Source of the DNA: VXNE01 sp965205735
GTDB taxonomy: Bacteria > Pseudomonadota > Gammaproteobacteria > Pseudomonadales > Azotimanducaceae
Length of the DNA stretch: 64,000 bases
NCBI GenBank assembly: GCA_965205735.1
Contig: OZ242179.1
Location: 868,001-932,000 of the forward strand
Direction: 5' to 3'
Position numbers and translations under genes: made by a program. Shown here in pieces: positions 16,941 to 24,868 of this stretch. The stretch's first letter is position 1; each line of letters starts with the position of its first letter. The notes beneath the pieces were generated by a model that saw only the letters and a program-made list of their open reading frames with translations, was not told the DNA's origin and did not search any database.

Positions 16941-18248
16941 TCACCAGGCCCGACCTTGGGGCAGATCCTCGATAGCTCCAGCAAGCCGGCCCTCCAGTCC
17001 CTCGAACGCCAGATCGTTCAGGAATTGTCGCCGCCACAGCAGCCGTCGATCAGCTTCGTTCAGTTGCGCCTCGTTGCACGCCGTTTCCCAGTTCCCTCCG
17101 ATGACGGCGATCTGGTGCCTCATGATGGCCAGGGCGCGTTCATTTGGGAGAAGAAACTTGTTGGCTGCGGCAAGGCACAGCGAGAGCTGGCTGCGCCGCT
17201 CGTGACCGCGAATTTGCATGGCCTGCGAGGCTTCGCGCCCGGTCCTCGATTGCGGGCAAATATCGTAAGCCGGCGTAAGCGCGAGACTGTCGCCGTCCCA
17301 AAAGGCGGCGTGGTTCCGGGCATGGTCGTCCGTATTGCCGACAAGAATGTTGAAGGTCATGCGCGCGAAGAGCTCCCTCAGGGTCTCCGCCGGTGCGGTG
17401 AAGCGCGCCCGGACGATGTCGGCGAGCGCTTCATAGGACGCGTGGGCCGCCATGCGCTCATCGAGACCGAGCAGGGTCAGGGCCGAAACCATGGCCAGCC
17501 GCCTCCAACCGGCCTCCGCCGGCTCCCGGTCGAAGCGTCGGATCAAGAGGATATCTTTGTTCACCGCCCGGACAAGCTTGACCGGAGCAACGTTCAACCC
17601 GGCAGCCCTTGCAAGACGCATGGCGAGGAATTCGGCCTTGATGACGCTGTAGGTGTCGGTCGACGAGGAGAACTTCGCGACATACTTGATGTCGTCATCC
17701 CGGATGAGCGCCTTCGGCCTCGCCCCCCCGATTGCCGTGCCGTGCTGCAATGCCTCGGCCAAGTCGGGCGCCAGCGGCAAGCCCCTGTCGACGCGGTCTG
17801 CGGAGTCCACCAACCGATCGAGCGTTTCGTTGTCGGACTCGCGCGGAACGTAATCCCTCGGGGATGCCTGGAAGTCGAGCGCCCCTATACGGTCGGAGCC
17901 GGACCGAAGCATGAACGTGAGTTCGTCGAGGTCGAACAAGTCACCCGCCCTGCCACCGCCGCCGGCGAAGCGATGGGCAATCACCCGGCGACCCCAGGCA
18001 TCCGGCGAGGCATCGCGCAGGGCATTGGCGATCTCGAGCGGCGGTTCGGGCACGATGGCACCGGTGCGCAGTGGCAATTCGGGCGCATAGACTGGAATCG
18101 CGTCTTCCCGGGCCAGATACGAGCGGCCATAGGTGAAGACGAAGTGATCGTCTTCTGCGTGAACGCGGCCCGCGACCACCGGCGCGGTCTTGCCGGGCAG
18201 CCATATCCAGACGAACGCCTCTCGGGGCGGAGACGCGTCAGAAGTCAT
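16941..18248 (-). CDS. hipA: HipA-family serine/threonine kinase toxin (module 2)
   Basis: 435 residues. It carries HGTAIGGARPKA (about 169-180), Lys192 in YVAKFSS, LIRRFDR (235-241), the catalytic GNTDDHARNH (304-313) and metal-binding PAYDICPQ (326-333). The N-terminal region, AFVWIWLPGKTAPVVAGRV, resembles the HipN-1 type domain. It differs strongly from the first HipA in the window, so the two modules were probably acquired separately and not duplicated here. It overlaps the antitoxin gene by 11 bases. Confidence 0.9.
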   Translation of the reverse strand: MTSDASPPREAFVWIWLPGKTAPVVAGRVHAEDDHFVFTYGRSYLAREDAIPVYAPELPLRTGAIVPEPPLEIANALRDASPDAWGRRVIAHRFAGGGGRAGDLFDLDELTFMLRSGSDRIGALDFQASPRDYVPRESDNETLDRLVDSADRVDRGLPLAPDLAEALQHGTAIGGARPKALIRDDDIKYVAKFSSSTDTYSVIKAEFLAMRLARAAGLNVAPVKLVRAVNKDILLIRRFDREPAEAGWRRLAMVSALTLLGLDERMAAHASYEALADIVRARFTAPAETLRELFARMTFNILVGNTDDHARNHAAFWDGDSLALTPAYDICPQSRTGREASQAMQIRGHERRSQLSLCLAAANKFLLPNERALAIMRHQIAVIGGNWETACNEAQLNEADRRLLWRRQFLNDLAFEGLEGRLAGAIEDLPQGRAW

Positions 18249-18573
18249 CGTCGACCTCGGGACGGGACTTGCGGATCGAACCCGGCATCAGGGCGAGCTT
18301 GTCGTCGGTCCGCTCTATCTGCGGGGCGAGTGTCGTCGCCTCCGGAACGAACAGATCAACACCTGTGAGGGTGGCTGCTTCCAGCACGAGGCCGATCGCC
18401 ACCGCGGGACTGCCCTTCTCGATGAGCTGCAACGTGCTCCTCGCGATGCCGATGCGGGCCGCGAGATCGTGTTCGGACATGCGCCGGCGTTTCCGGGCGA
18501 GCCTGATCTGCTTGCCCATCAGGATCACCGCCTCTTCCGTAAGGCGTGAGTAGGTGCGCGGCGTGATTGGCAT
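18238..18573 (-). CDS. hipB: HipB-like XRE antitoxin (module 2)
   Basis: 111 residues. The helix-turn-helix is MGKQIRLARKRRRMSEHDLA then ARIGIARSTLQLIEKG (about residues 19-55), followed by a segment typical of this HipB group, PAVAIGLVLEAATLTGVDLF. Its gene overlaps hipA by 11 bases and is preceded by two tandem palindromes that probably bind the protein. Expected role: neutralise HipA and autorepress. Confidence 0.88.
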   Translation of the reverse strand: MPITPRTYSRLTEEAVILMGKQIRLARKRRRMSEHDLAARIGIARSTLQLIEKGSPAVAIGLVLEAATLTGVDLFVPEATTLAPQIERTDDKLALMPGSIRKSRPEVDDDF

Positions 18574-18583
18574 GAGGACGGTA

Positions 18584-18635
18584 TATGACTTTTTTAACGG
18601 TCATAAGAATATATATGACTTCTGTATCGGTCAAT
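18584..18635. promoter_or_regulatory. Tandem HipB operators of module 2
   Basis: Two near-identical palindromes lie just upstream of hipB: TATGAC-N10-GTCATA at 18584-18605 and TATGAC-N10-GTCAAT at 18614-18635. They are exactly 30 bases apart, about three helical turns, so two dimers would sit on one face of the DNA. The flanking sequence is strikingly AT-rich and contains ATATATGACT repeats. This is the classic layout of an autoregulated hipBA promoter. Confidence 0.65.
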
Positions 18636-18807
18636 AATTATAATCGCATGGCTATGGAATCGGCCCCTGGTCTCGCGTTTTTCGTTACGGGGTTTCGACG
18701 TCGATCAGCCTGTCAAACCCCGCGATCCACTGTGCACCAGGCAGGGGGCCAGTTCAGGTGCCATTAGAGGCGTGGAGGATCGGCAGGTGTCACAGCGTCC
18801 CGGATCG

Positions 18808-19621
18808 TCAGTCGAACGCCGAAAGAACCTCCTCGGCCACGCGCTGGTATCCCTCCACATTGTCCGTCGGGATGCCGGCGATCATGATTTCGTCGGCGCC
18901 CGCGTCGATGATCTCGCCCACGCGATCAAGGACGTAGTTCTTCGAGCCAACGGCGGAACCCTCACCCAAGCGTCGATTTGCCATGAAGTGCGCCGCAGCG
19001 GCCTTGTCGTCCGTGACCATGGTCGGCATCAAGACGGTGTGTTTGATCTCGCCCGGATCCCGTCCGGCGGCTTCGCAGTGGCGGTTCAGGACACCGACCT
19101 TGTGTTGAAAGTATTCCTTCGTCATTGGCCCGCCGGCCCAGCCGTCCAGGTTCATGATGTCGCCGTACCGGGCTAGCCCGCATATCTCACCAAGGGCCGC
19201 GATGATCGCGCAGGATTTTGCCCGCAGGCGCGTGCTCGGGAGCGGAAGCATAGCCACCGCTTATGGTGTAGCGACCACGTGCGCGCATGCGGGCAAAAGA
19301 CCAGCGAGGGCGCGGCCAGCGCAATTTGTTTCCGGCAGAAGCTCTGAAAACGCAAATAACCTATTGAAACCAACTAACATTCAATTGATCAACAAGCGAC
19401 TTGGTGAGATATGCGGGCTAGAGTGCGCAACGTGCGCCTCTCGCCGGTGCCACCCACGAGGATGGGAATCGGCTTGTCGTAGCCCCTCGGAGACAGCGGT
19501 GCGTCGTCCAAGGTGTAGTAGTTGCCCCGGTAAGTTACGGGCGCGTCGTCGTGAAGCAGCCGGCGCAGCAGTTGTCATCCCAGGTGTTTCGGTAACAGGT
19601 CACTTGCGCGCCGAACTTCAT
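18808..19621 (-). pseudogene. LLM-class flavin-dependent oxidoreductase, broken by deletion and insertion
   Basis: The gene starts at the ATG at 19621, preceded by AGAAGGAGAG, and opens with MKFGAQVTCYRNTWDD, a luciferase-like N-terminus. After about 17 codons sequence jumps to the C-terminal half: NYYTLDDAPLSPRGYDKPIP, then ILVGGTGERRTLRT, so roughly 150 residues are deleted. A 241-base mobile element (19177-19417) then splits it, and the final part, ARYGDIMNLDGWAGGP to the stop at 18808, follows on the other side. Intact relatives occur at 53649 and 57032 but are not close copies. The end was called from frame continuity on both sides of the element. Confidence 0.8.
19173..19421. mobile_element. 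CTAG-flanked 241-base miniature element, family 1 copy 2
   Basis: The element at 19177-19417 is identical to 6399-6639, with the same 18-base inverted ends and CTAG on both sides (19173-19176 and 19418-19421). It interrupts the LLM oxidoreductase relic between the codons for LRT and ARYGD. Short open frames that run out of the element into the gene are chimeras, not genes. Confidence 0.85.
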
Positions 19622-19799
19622 GGCGTGATCTCTCCTTCTCTGATTTCGTTGGAAAGCCGCGGTCGACCGGCGTCGTCGGGCCTCAGTATAGAGGAGACGC
19701 AGTTGAGGGGCTCGGCGGCTCGGCCTGATCGCTGGCCTATTCCCAAGCGTCCTAGTAGCCTTGCAACTGTCTACGAGGGCATGCAGGAGGGCGACCCGG

Positions 19800-20708
19800 A
19801 TGAGAGCCAAGCCGCTGACCGAACAGTACGAAGTAACCAAGGTTTCCGGAAGCCTGGGCGCGGAGGTGCGTGGAATCGCTCTGGCGCAAGTCGGCGACGC
19901 CGAGGTGGACACGATCTTCAAGCTGCTTCATGAGCATCTCGTCCTCTTCTTCCCCGAGCAGCACCTCACGACAGAGGAGCACATCAGGTTCGGCCGCTAT
20001 TTCGGCCAGATCGAGGGGCATCCCAATGTCACGAACCGGACCGAGTATCCCGAGATACTGGAACTTGTCGGAACGCGCGGAGGCGTCGCCGACGAATGGC
20101 ACAGCGACCTGACCTTTCAGTCCCAACCCTCGATCCTGTCCATCCTCAACATGGTGAAGTGCCCCGAAGTGGGCGGCGACACGATGTGGGCGAACATGTA
20201 CAAGGCGTTTGACGAACTCTCAGCGCCGATGCGCGATCTCTGCGAGGGCCTGACGGCCCTGCATGACGCTCATCCCCATGATCGGGCCGACGTGATGGCA
20301 GTGCACCCGGTGGTGCGCGTGCATCCCGTGACTCGCAGAAAGTCGCTTTTCGTCAACGAGCATTTCACCCGCCGCATCGTCGAGTTGAGTCACGAGGAGA
20401 GCGAATTGCTGCTGGGCTACCTCACCCGGTGGGTGTCGAGTCCGCAGTTCACGGTTCGCTATCGATGGACCGAGGGTACGGTTGCCATGTGGGACAACCG
20501 CTGCACACAGCACTCCGTGCTACACGACTTCGACGGCGAGCGGATCATCCGGCGGGTGACCGTCGTGGGCGACGAACCCGAGGCGGCGAGTCCCGCGCGC
20601 TGGAAACCCTATGGAACCGCGTACAGGAAGGGGTCTACCAGACGGCATGACCGACAGCTCAATGCCTATCTCAAGAGCGCTTCCGATACTCCCGCGGAAG
20701 CCGGATAG
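19800..20708 (+). CDS. TauD/TfdA-family 2-oxoglutarate-dependent dioxygenase
   Basis: 302 residues from the ATG at 19800, preceded by GGAGGG. Iron ligands are His101 and Asp103 in EWHSDLTF and His238 in CTQHSVLHDF; the 2-oxoglutarate-binding region shows HPVVRVHPVTRRKSLFVNE (about 169-187) and a later Arg pair (IIRRVTV). Family members hydroxylate sulfonates, herbicide acids or similar, releasing succinate and CO2; the substrate cannot be told. Length is normal (about 280-300). Confidence 0.9.
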   Translation: MRAKPLTEQYEVTKVSGSLGAEVRGIALAQVGDAEVDTIFKLLHEHLVLFFPEQHLTTEEHIRFGRYFGQIEGHPNVTNRTEYPEILELVGTRGGVADEWHSDLTFQSQPSILSILNMVKCPEVGGDTMWANMYKAFDELSAPMRDLCEGLTALHDAHPHDRADVMAVHPVVRVHPVTRRKSLFVNEHFTRRIVELSHEESELLLGYLTRWVSSPQFTVRYRWTEGTVAMWDNRCTQHSVLHDFDGERIIRRVTVVGDEPEAASPARWKPYGTAYRKGSTRRHDRQLNAYLKSASDTPAEAG

Positions 20709-20735
20709 CCTTTACGCCCGACGGGGAGGCGGTCC

Positions 20736-21632
20736 CTAGGGCGTGTTCTCCTCGATAAGCCGTGCCCGCTCCACGAGCGCGCGGGCGCGGGTCAGATGCG
20801 GCACATCGACCATCTGGCCTCGAAATGAAAACGCCATGCGGCCCTCCGCCTGGGCTTCGTCGAACGCGGCGATCAGGGCCCGCGCCTCGGCAACCTGATC
20901 CGGCGCCGGGGTGAAGGCGGCGTTGATCACGTCAATCTGGTCCGGGTGGATGGATATCTTGCCCGTGAAGCCGAGCCGAGCGCCCTCCTCGCACTCCTGT
21001 CTGAGGCCATCGATATCGCGGAAGTCCACGTACACCGCATCGATGGGTTGCACGCCTCCGGCGGCCGCGCTCAGCAGAGTCATTACGCGGCAGTGCTGAT
21101 ATACGGACAGATATTGGCCGGCCGCGTCACGGTTACCGGGCACGCCGAGTGTCGCAGACAGATCCTCGCCGCCCCAGGTCATCGCCTCGACGCGGGGACA
21201 CCCCGGAAAGGTCGAGATATTGAGCGCGCCCAACGGCGTCTCCGCCGCGATCAGGATCAGGCCGACTCCTCTATCGGGATGACCGTGCAGTCGCTCCAAC
21301 CGCGACAACTCGGCGTCGATGGCATTCAGACCCTCCAGCGTTTCCGGCTTCGGGACCACGTAGGCGTCCGGCGGCGAGACCATGGTCGCTTCGAGGTCGG
21401 CATGGCCCCACGGTGTGTCCAGGGGGTTCATGCGCACCGTCTTTTCCTTGGTGCCGAAGTCGGACTCGGCAAGCCAAGATGCCACGACACCGCGCACCTC
21501 GTCCTTGCGGTCCGGCGTGACCGCGTCTTCCAGGTCCAGGATCAAGGTGTCGGCATTGGTGCCGAGCGCCTTGGCGAGCATCCGTTCGTTGCCGCCCGGC
21601 ACGAAATGTATCGAACGCCGCAGTCCTGTCAT
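20736..21632 (-). CDS. HpcH/HpaI aldolase / citrate lyase beta-like (CoA ester lyase)
   Basis: 298 residues from the ATG at 21632, chosen because LRRSIHFVPGGNERMLAKAL is the standard CitE-like N-terminus. Metal and substrate motifs: LILDLEDAV (about 33-41), GLILIAAETPLGALN and MTWGGEDLSATLGV (about 145-158), GKISIHPDQI near 235. CitE-like enzymes cleave or form malyl-, citramalyl- or related CoA esters with Mg2+. It stands alone, next to the TauD gene in convergent orientation. Confidence 0.87.
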   Translation of the reverse strand: MTGLRRSIHFVPGGNERMLAKALGTNADTLILDLEDAVTPDRKDEVRGVVASWLAESDFGTKEKTVRMNPLDTPWGHADLEATMVSPPDAYVVPKPETLEGLNAIDAELSRLERLHGHPDRGVGLILIAAETPLGALNISTFPGCPRVEAMTWGGEDLSATLGVPGNRDAAGQYLSVYQHCRVMTLLSAAAGGVQPIDAVYVDFRDIDGLRQECEEGARLGFTGKISIHPDQIDVINAAFTPAPDQVAEARALIAAFDEAQAEGRMAFSFRGQMVDVPHLTRARALVERARLIEENTP

Positions 21633-21757
21633 GGGGAAGCGCGTTCCTCGATCAACTCCCGCATGCCACACCGAGCGGGTCCATCTTCTGACAACCTGAG
21701 CATCATCCACTACTCCGCAAATGCGTGGCGCACAGTCGATGATTGAATCGGATTAGT

Positions 21758-21799
21758 CAACAGGGTTCCCAGCAGGGTTCCCAACAGGGTTCCCAACAG
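21758..21799. repeat. Short tandem repeat, 12-base unit
   Basis: Three and a half copies of CAACAGGGTTCC (second unit CAGCAGGGTTCC) run from 21758 to about 21799 and then dissolve into CAACAGTGGAAC. It lies in the gap between the CitE-like gene and the broken small gene. No function is apparent. Confidence 0.6.
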
Positions 21800-21902
21800 T
21801 GGAACTGTTCACGCTGCGATATAGGACGGTGCAATCTGCACGTGTGTTGAAATGTCATTACGTTGTATAGACAACTCTGCGAGCCACTTTTAGGATTTTT
21901 TC

Positions 21903-22541
21903 ATGGCCAAGACCGATGAATTCCAGCGACTGATCGACCGGCTGGCGTCCGACTTGTCCGCGCAGTCGTTGCGCGTCCAGCCCGGTGAGGTCAGCAGACT
22001 GAACCGCCGTACCTAGTGTCGTGTCACGCGAGTTCTGGCGCTTCAGAGTTCGCCATGCGCGTCAATGCAAGGCGTGGTCCGCAGGGAATATCGGGCATAT
22101 TCGCAAGGGCCACAACGCGGCAGTGGCGTGCATGGCGATCTCCCGAAGGGCGCGCCCCACGGGGCCCGTGGCCGCGTTGCGCCCCTTGGCAATGGAGCCG
22201 ACCATTCCCGGCGGGGACGCGCCTTGCCACAGACCCCGTGGGACGCGCTGAAGCGTCATAACTCGCGTGACACGACACTAGTTCCCGCGCGCTACAGCGC
22301 TGGAGAAAATCGTTAATCTCGGCGAGGGTGGGCGTCGAATTACCTTGCGGCGATGGTGGAGTGCGCCTGTGGACGAAAGCACGTGCCGGTGCCCGATTGG
22401 TCGCAGGACGTCCAGCCGCTGGCTACACCCTGGTTCGCATCGCGGTTGGAGTCCCTGAGATTACACTTGCTGGCGTCATCACCGCCGCCCTTCCGCCGCC
22501 GCAACTTGTTTGTGGACAGCACCCTGGGCGCCAGAGTCTGA
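21903..22541 (+). pseudogene. Small gene split by a palindromic element and a frameshift
   Basis: An ATG at 21903 gives MAKTDEFQRLIDRLASDLSA and ends EVSRLNRRT at the left CTAG of the inserted element. Just after the right CTAG the same frame continues FPRATALEKIVNLGEG, and after one more frame change coding-like sequence follows: ASNYLAAMVECACG, then PWFASRLESLRLHLLASSPP and FRRRNLFVDS, stopping at 22541. Spliced together this gives a protein of about 130-140 residues. The tail FRRRNLFVD recalls small unannotated proteins I have seen, but I cannot name the family. The TAG in the CTAG target is in frame, so the gene may have been dead before the insertion. Confidence 0.5.
22013..22281. mobile_element. 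CTAG-flanked 261-base palindromic miniature element, family 2
   Basis: The element (22017-22277) has inverted ends beginning TGTCGTGTCACGCGAGTT at both termini, extended imperfectly through CGCTTCAG, with CTAG at 22013-22016 and 22278-22281. The inverted symmetry continues inward: the left GCAAGGCGTGGTCCGCAGGG, and CACAACGCGG, pair with complements in the right half, so the whole element is one imperfect palindrome. A transcript would fold into one long hairpin. It has no gene and interrupts the small gene above. Confidence 0.8.
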
Positions 22542-22625
22542 TGGTGCTCGATCACCCAGACATCCAAGAATCGACTCCACCAATACCACTCGACGGGATC
22601 CACATTATGGCGATCGGTTAGGCCG

Positions 22626-23075
22626 TTACGGTCGACGCAACATCATCGCCCCGCGAAGGCAGGAGCAGACGACCTCGCCGCGCTGATTCGTCCCGACGTG
22701 CTCGAAGGTGACGATCCCCCGGTCCGGTTTCGATCGGCTTTCGCGACGGGCGACGACCGTGGAGGAGACCCGGATGGTGTCGCCAATGAACACCGGATTC
22801 GGGAACGTGGTCTTGTCGAAACCCAGGTTGCCAATGGTCGTGCCCAAGGTTGTGTCGCCCACGGAAAGGCCCACCACCAGCCCCAGGGTGAAGATGCTGT
22901 TGACGAGAATCTGGCCGTGCAGGGTGTCCTTGGCGAATTCGGCGTCGAGGTGCAGCGGCTGCGTGTTCATGGTCAGCGCCGTGAAGATCAGGTTGTCGGT
23001 CTCCGTCACGGTGCGCCCCGGCTCGTGCTTGAAAGTGCACCCCACCTCGAGCTCTTCGAAGTACTTTCCGGCCAT
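22626..23075 (-). CDS. MaoC-family (R)-hydratase
   Basis: 149 residues, a single hot-dog domain. The hydratase signature lies in ALTMNTQPLHLDAEFAKDT (about 33-51), with Asp45-type and His41-type residues, followed by GQILVNSIFTLGLVVGLSV. MaoC proteins hydrate trans-enoyl-CoA or related CoA esters such as mesaconyl-CoA. The divergent acyl-CoA dehydrogenase starts 37 bases away, which suggests a shared acyl-CoA pathway and a shared promoter region. Confidence 0.88.
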   Translation of the reverse strand: MAGKYFEELEVGCTFKHEPGRTVTETDNLIFTALTMNTQPLHLDAEFAKDTLHGQILVNSIFTLGLVVGLSVGDTTLGTTIGNLGFDKTTFPNPVFIGDTIRVSSTVVARRESRSKPDRGIVTFEHVGTNQRGEVVCSCLRGAMMLRRP

Positions 23076-23112
23076 GAAATGGTCCTCCTTGGGGACATGC
23101 TAACCTTGCCGC

Positions 23113-24279
23113 ATGAACTTTGAAACGACCGATGAACACCAACTCATCCGCGACACCATCGGTCGAGTCTGCGCCAACTTTCCCGACGACTACTGGGCCA
23201 AATGCGACCGCGAACACCGCTTTCCGTGGGATTTCTATAACGCGTTGGCGGCAGATGGCTGGATAGGCATCGCGATTCCCGAGAAGTACGGCGGCAGCGG
23301 CCGGGGCATCACCGAAGCGTCCATCGTCCTGGAGGAAGTGGCCGCGTCCGGAGCCGCGATGAACGGCGCGAGCAGCATTCACCTGTCAATATTCGGCATG
23401 CACCCCGTGGTCATGCACGGGTCGGAAGAGATGAAGCAGAAGTACCTGCCGAGGGTCGCGAACGGCGACCTGCACATCGCGTTCGGCGTGACCGAACCGG
23501 ACGCCGGCACCGACACGACCTCCATCACCACCACGGCACGACGCGACGGCGACTATTACATCGTGCGGGGCCGCAAGGTATGGACCACGAAAGCGCTCGA
23601 CGCCGAGCGCGTGCTGCTACTGGTGCGCACGGAAGCTCGCGAGAAGGTGGCCAAGCGCACCCAGGGCATGACTTTGCTGCTCGCCGAGCTGCAGCGCCCG
23701 GAAGTCGCCATCTCACCCATCGACAAGGTCGGCCGCAACGCGGTGGCCACCTGCGAAGTCGTGTATGACGACCTGCCCGTGCACGTCACCGACCGCGTCG
23801 GCGAGGAAGGCATGGGGTTTCGCTACCTGCTCGATGGCTTGAACGCCGAACGCATTCTGGTCGCCGCCGAGGCCCTGGGCATCGGCCGCGCCGCCATGCG
23901 CCGGGCCGTGGATTACGCCAACGAGCGCGTCGTCTTCAACCGCCCCATCGGCATGAACCAGGGCGTGTCGTTCCCGCTCGGCGAAGCGCGGATGCGCCTC
24001 GACGCCGCCGAGCTCATGATCCGCAAGGCGTCGTGGCTGATCGACAGCGGCGAGCCGTGCGGCGCGGAGGCCAACATGGCCAAGTGGCTCGCCGCCGACG
24101 CCTGCTTCCAGGCCGCCGACCAGGCCGTGCAGACCCACGGCGGATTCGGCTACGCCACGGAGTTCCACGTCGAGCGGTATTGGCGCGAGGCGCGTCTGCA
24201 GCGCATCGCGCCGATTTCGCAGGAGATGGTGTTGAACTACGTGACTGAGCACGTGCTGGGGTTGCCCCGGTCGTACTGA
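23113..24279 (+). CDS. Acyl-CoA dehydrogenase
   Basis: 388 residues. Standard order: N-terminal helices (FETTDEHQLIRDTIGRVC), the FAD-binding strand with AFGVTEPDAGTDTTSITTTA (about 119-138), ERILVAAEALGIGRAAMRRA, and the C-terminal QTHGGFGYATEFHVERYWRE (about 342-361). It oxidises an acyl-CoA to the enoyl-CoA and passes electrons to ETF. Chain length is not predictable. It is divergent to the MaoC hydratase. Confidence 0.93.
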   Translation: MNFETTDEHQLIRDTIGRVCANFPDDYWAKCDREHRFPWDFYNALAADGWIGIAIPEKYGGSGRGITEASIVLEEVAASGAAMNGASSIHLSIFGMHPVVMHGSEEMKQKYLPRVANGDLHIAFGVTEPDAGTDTTSITTTARRDGDYYIVRGRKVWTTKALDAERVLLLVRTEAREKVAKRTQGMTLLLAELQRPEVAISPIDKVGRNAVATCEVVYDDLPVHVTDRVGEEGMGFRYLLDGLNAERILVAAEALGIGRAAMRRAVDYANERVVFNRPIGMNQGVSFPLGEARMRLDAAELMIRKASWLIDSGEPCGAEANMAKWLAADACFQAADQAVQTHGGFGYATEFHVERYWREARLQRIAPISQEMVLNYVTEHVLGLPRSY

Positions 24280-24434
24280 ATATTGCCGTACTGACCAAGG
24301 CGCGCTCGGCGCCAGTATCCACCACGCTTGAACACGTCCGGTTCCTGGCCCTGTCGCCATTGGGCCGGCCGTAGCTCAACCGCCTCTGGCCACTGCGTTC
24401 GACCGAGGTTCAACCCGTCGTCAGTCGGGTTGCT

Positions 24435-24574
24435 ATGGCCGCGGCAATAGTCGCCGGGTCCATCGTCATCGCCGTTTCCCTTGTGTCCCTCGCACCGGAA
24501 CCTGACCGCCGCGAGCCGCCGTCGCGGATACCGTTCGTCGAAACCGTGGGAGTATCCCCGGGCTCCGGCGCCCG
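24435..24574 (+). pseudogene. 5' relic of an RND efflux membrane-fusion protein
   Basis: From the ATG at 24435 the frame reads MAAAIVAGSIVIAVSLVSLA followed by PEPDRREPPSRIPFVETVGV and SPGSGA. An N-terminal membrane anchor, then the ERREPPSRIPFVET-type strand, is how AcrA/HlyD-type periplasmic adaptors of one RND group begin. Similarity ends after about 46 residues (the family is about 350-400) at 24574, where antisense outer-membrane-factor sequence begins. Confidence 0.5.
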
Positions 24575-24830
24575 AACGCGGCTACCGCCTCATCCAGTCT
24601 GGTCTCGGCGAGTTCGACGTTGCCGCGCAGCCTTCCACGCTGAAGCACCGGTCCAAGCAGGTTCGCACTCAGATTGCGGAACCATTGATCCGGATTGAAC
24701 CAATCAGCGGATTCCGAACTCTGCAGACCGATCGAACCGGACAGCGACAGCGGCGGCAACAGTTCCGCGCGGTGCGCACGCATCGCCAGGTGCGCGAAAT
24801 CCGGGCTATGGGGCGCCGCGCCTTCGGCAG
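24575..24830 (-). pseudogene. Internal relic of a NodT/TolC-type outer-membrane efflux protein
   Basis: Read on the minus strand: LLPPLSLSGSIGLQSSESAD, then FRNLSANLLGPVLQRGRLRG and NVELAETRLDEAVAAFGR. The order of a beta-strand start, SANLLxPVxQxGRLxxNV and AExRxDEAV is diagnostic for NodT-type outer-membrane factors. Only about 75 residues of roughly 470 remain. It abuts the adaptor relic head-on, so the original efflux operon was both deleted and rearranged. Confidence 0.55.
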
Positions 24831-24868
24831 CCTGTACCATATTGGCGGATGGCACCAACGGCCGGACA

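Noticed and set aside
18688..18722. Hairpin CGGGGTTT...AAACCCCG as a terminator
   Set aside because: A perfect 8-base stem, but it has a 19-base loop and no T-run, and no gene ends just before it.
21758..21799. 12-base repeats as iterons of an origin
   Set aside because: Only 3.5 units, no replication gene or AT-rich unwinding region nearby.
22017..22277. Two similar small proteins on opposite strands of the 261-base element
   Set aside because: They are similar only because the element is a palindrome; no ribosome site and no family.
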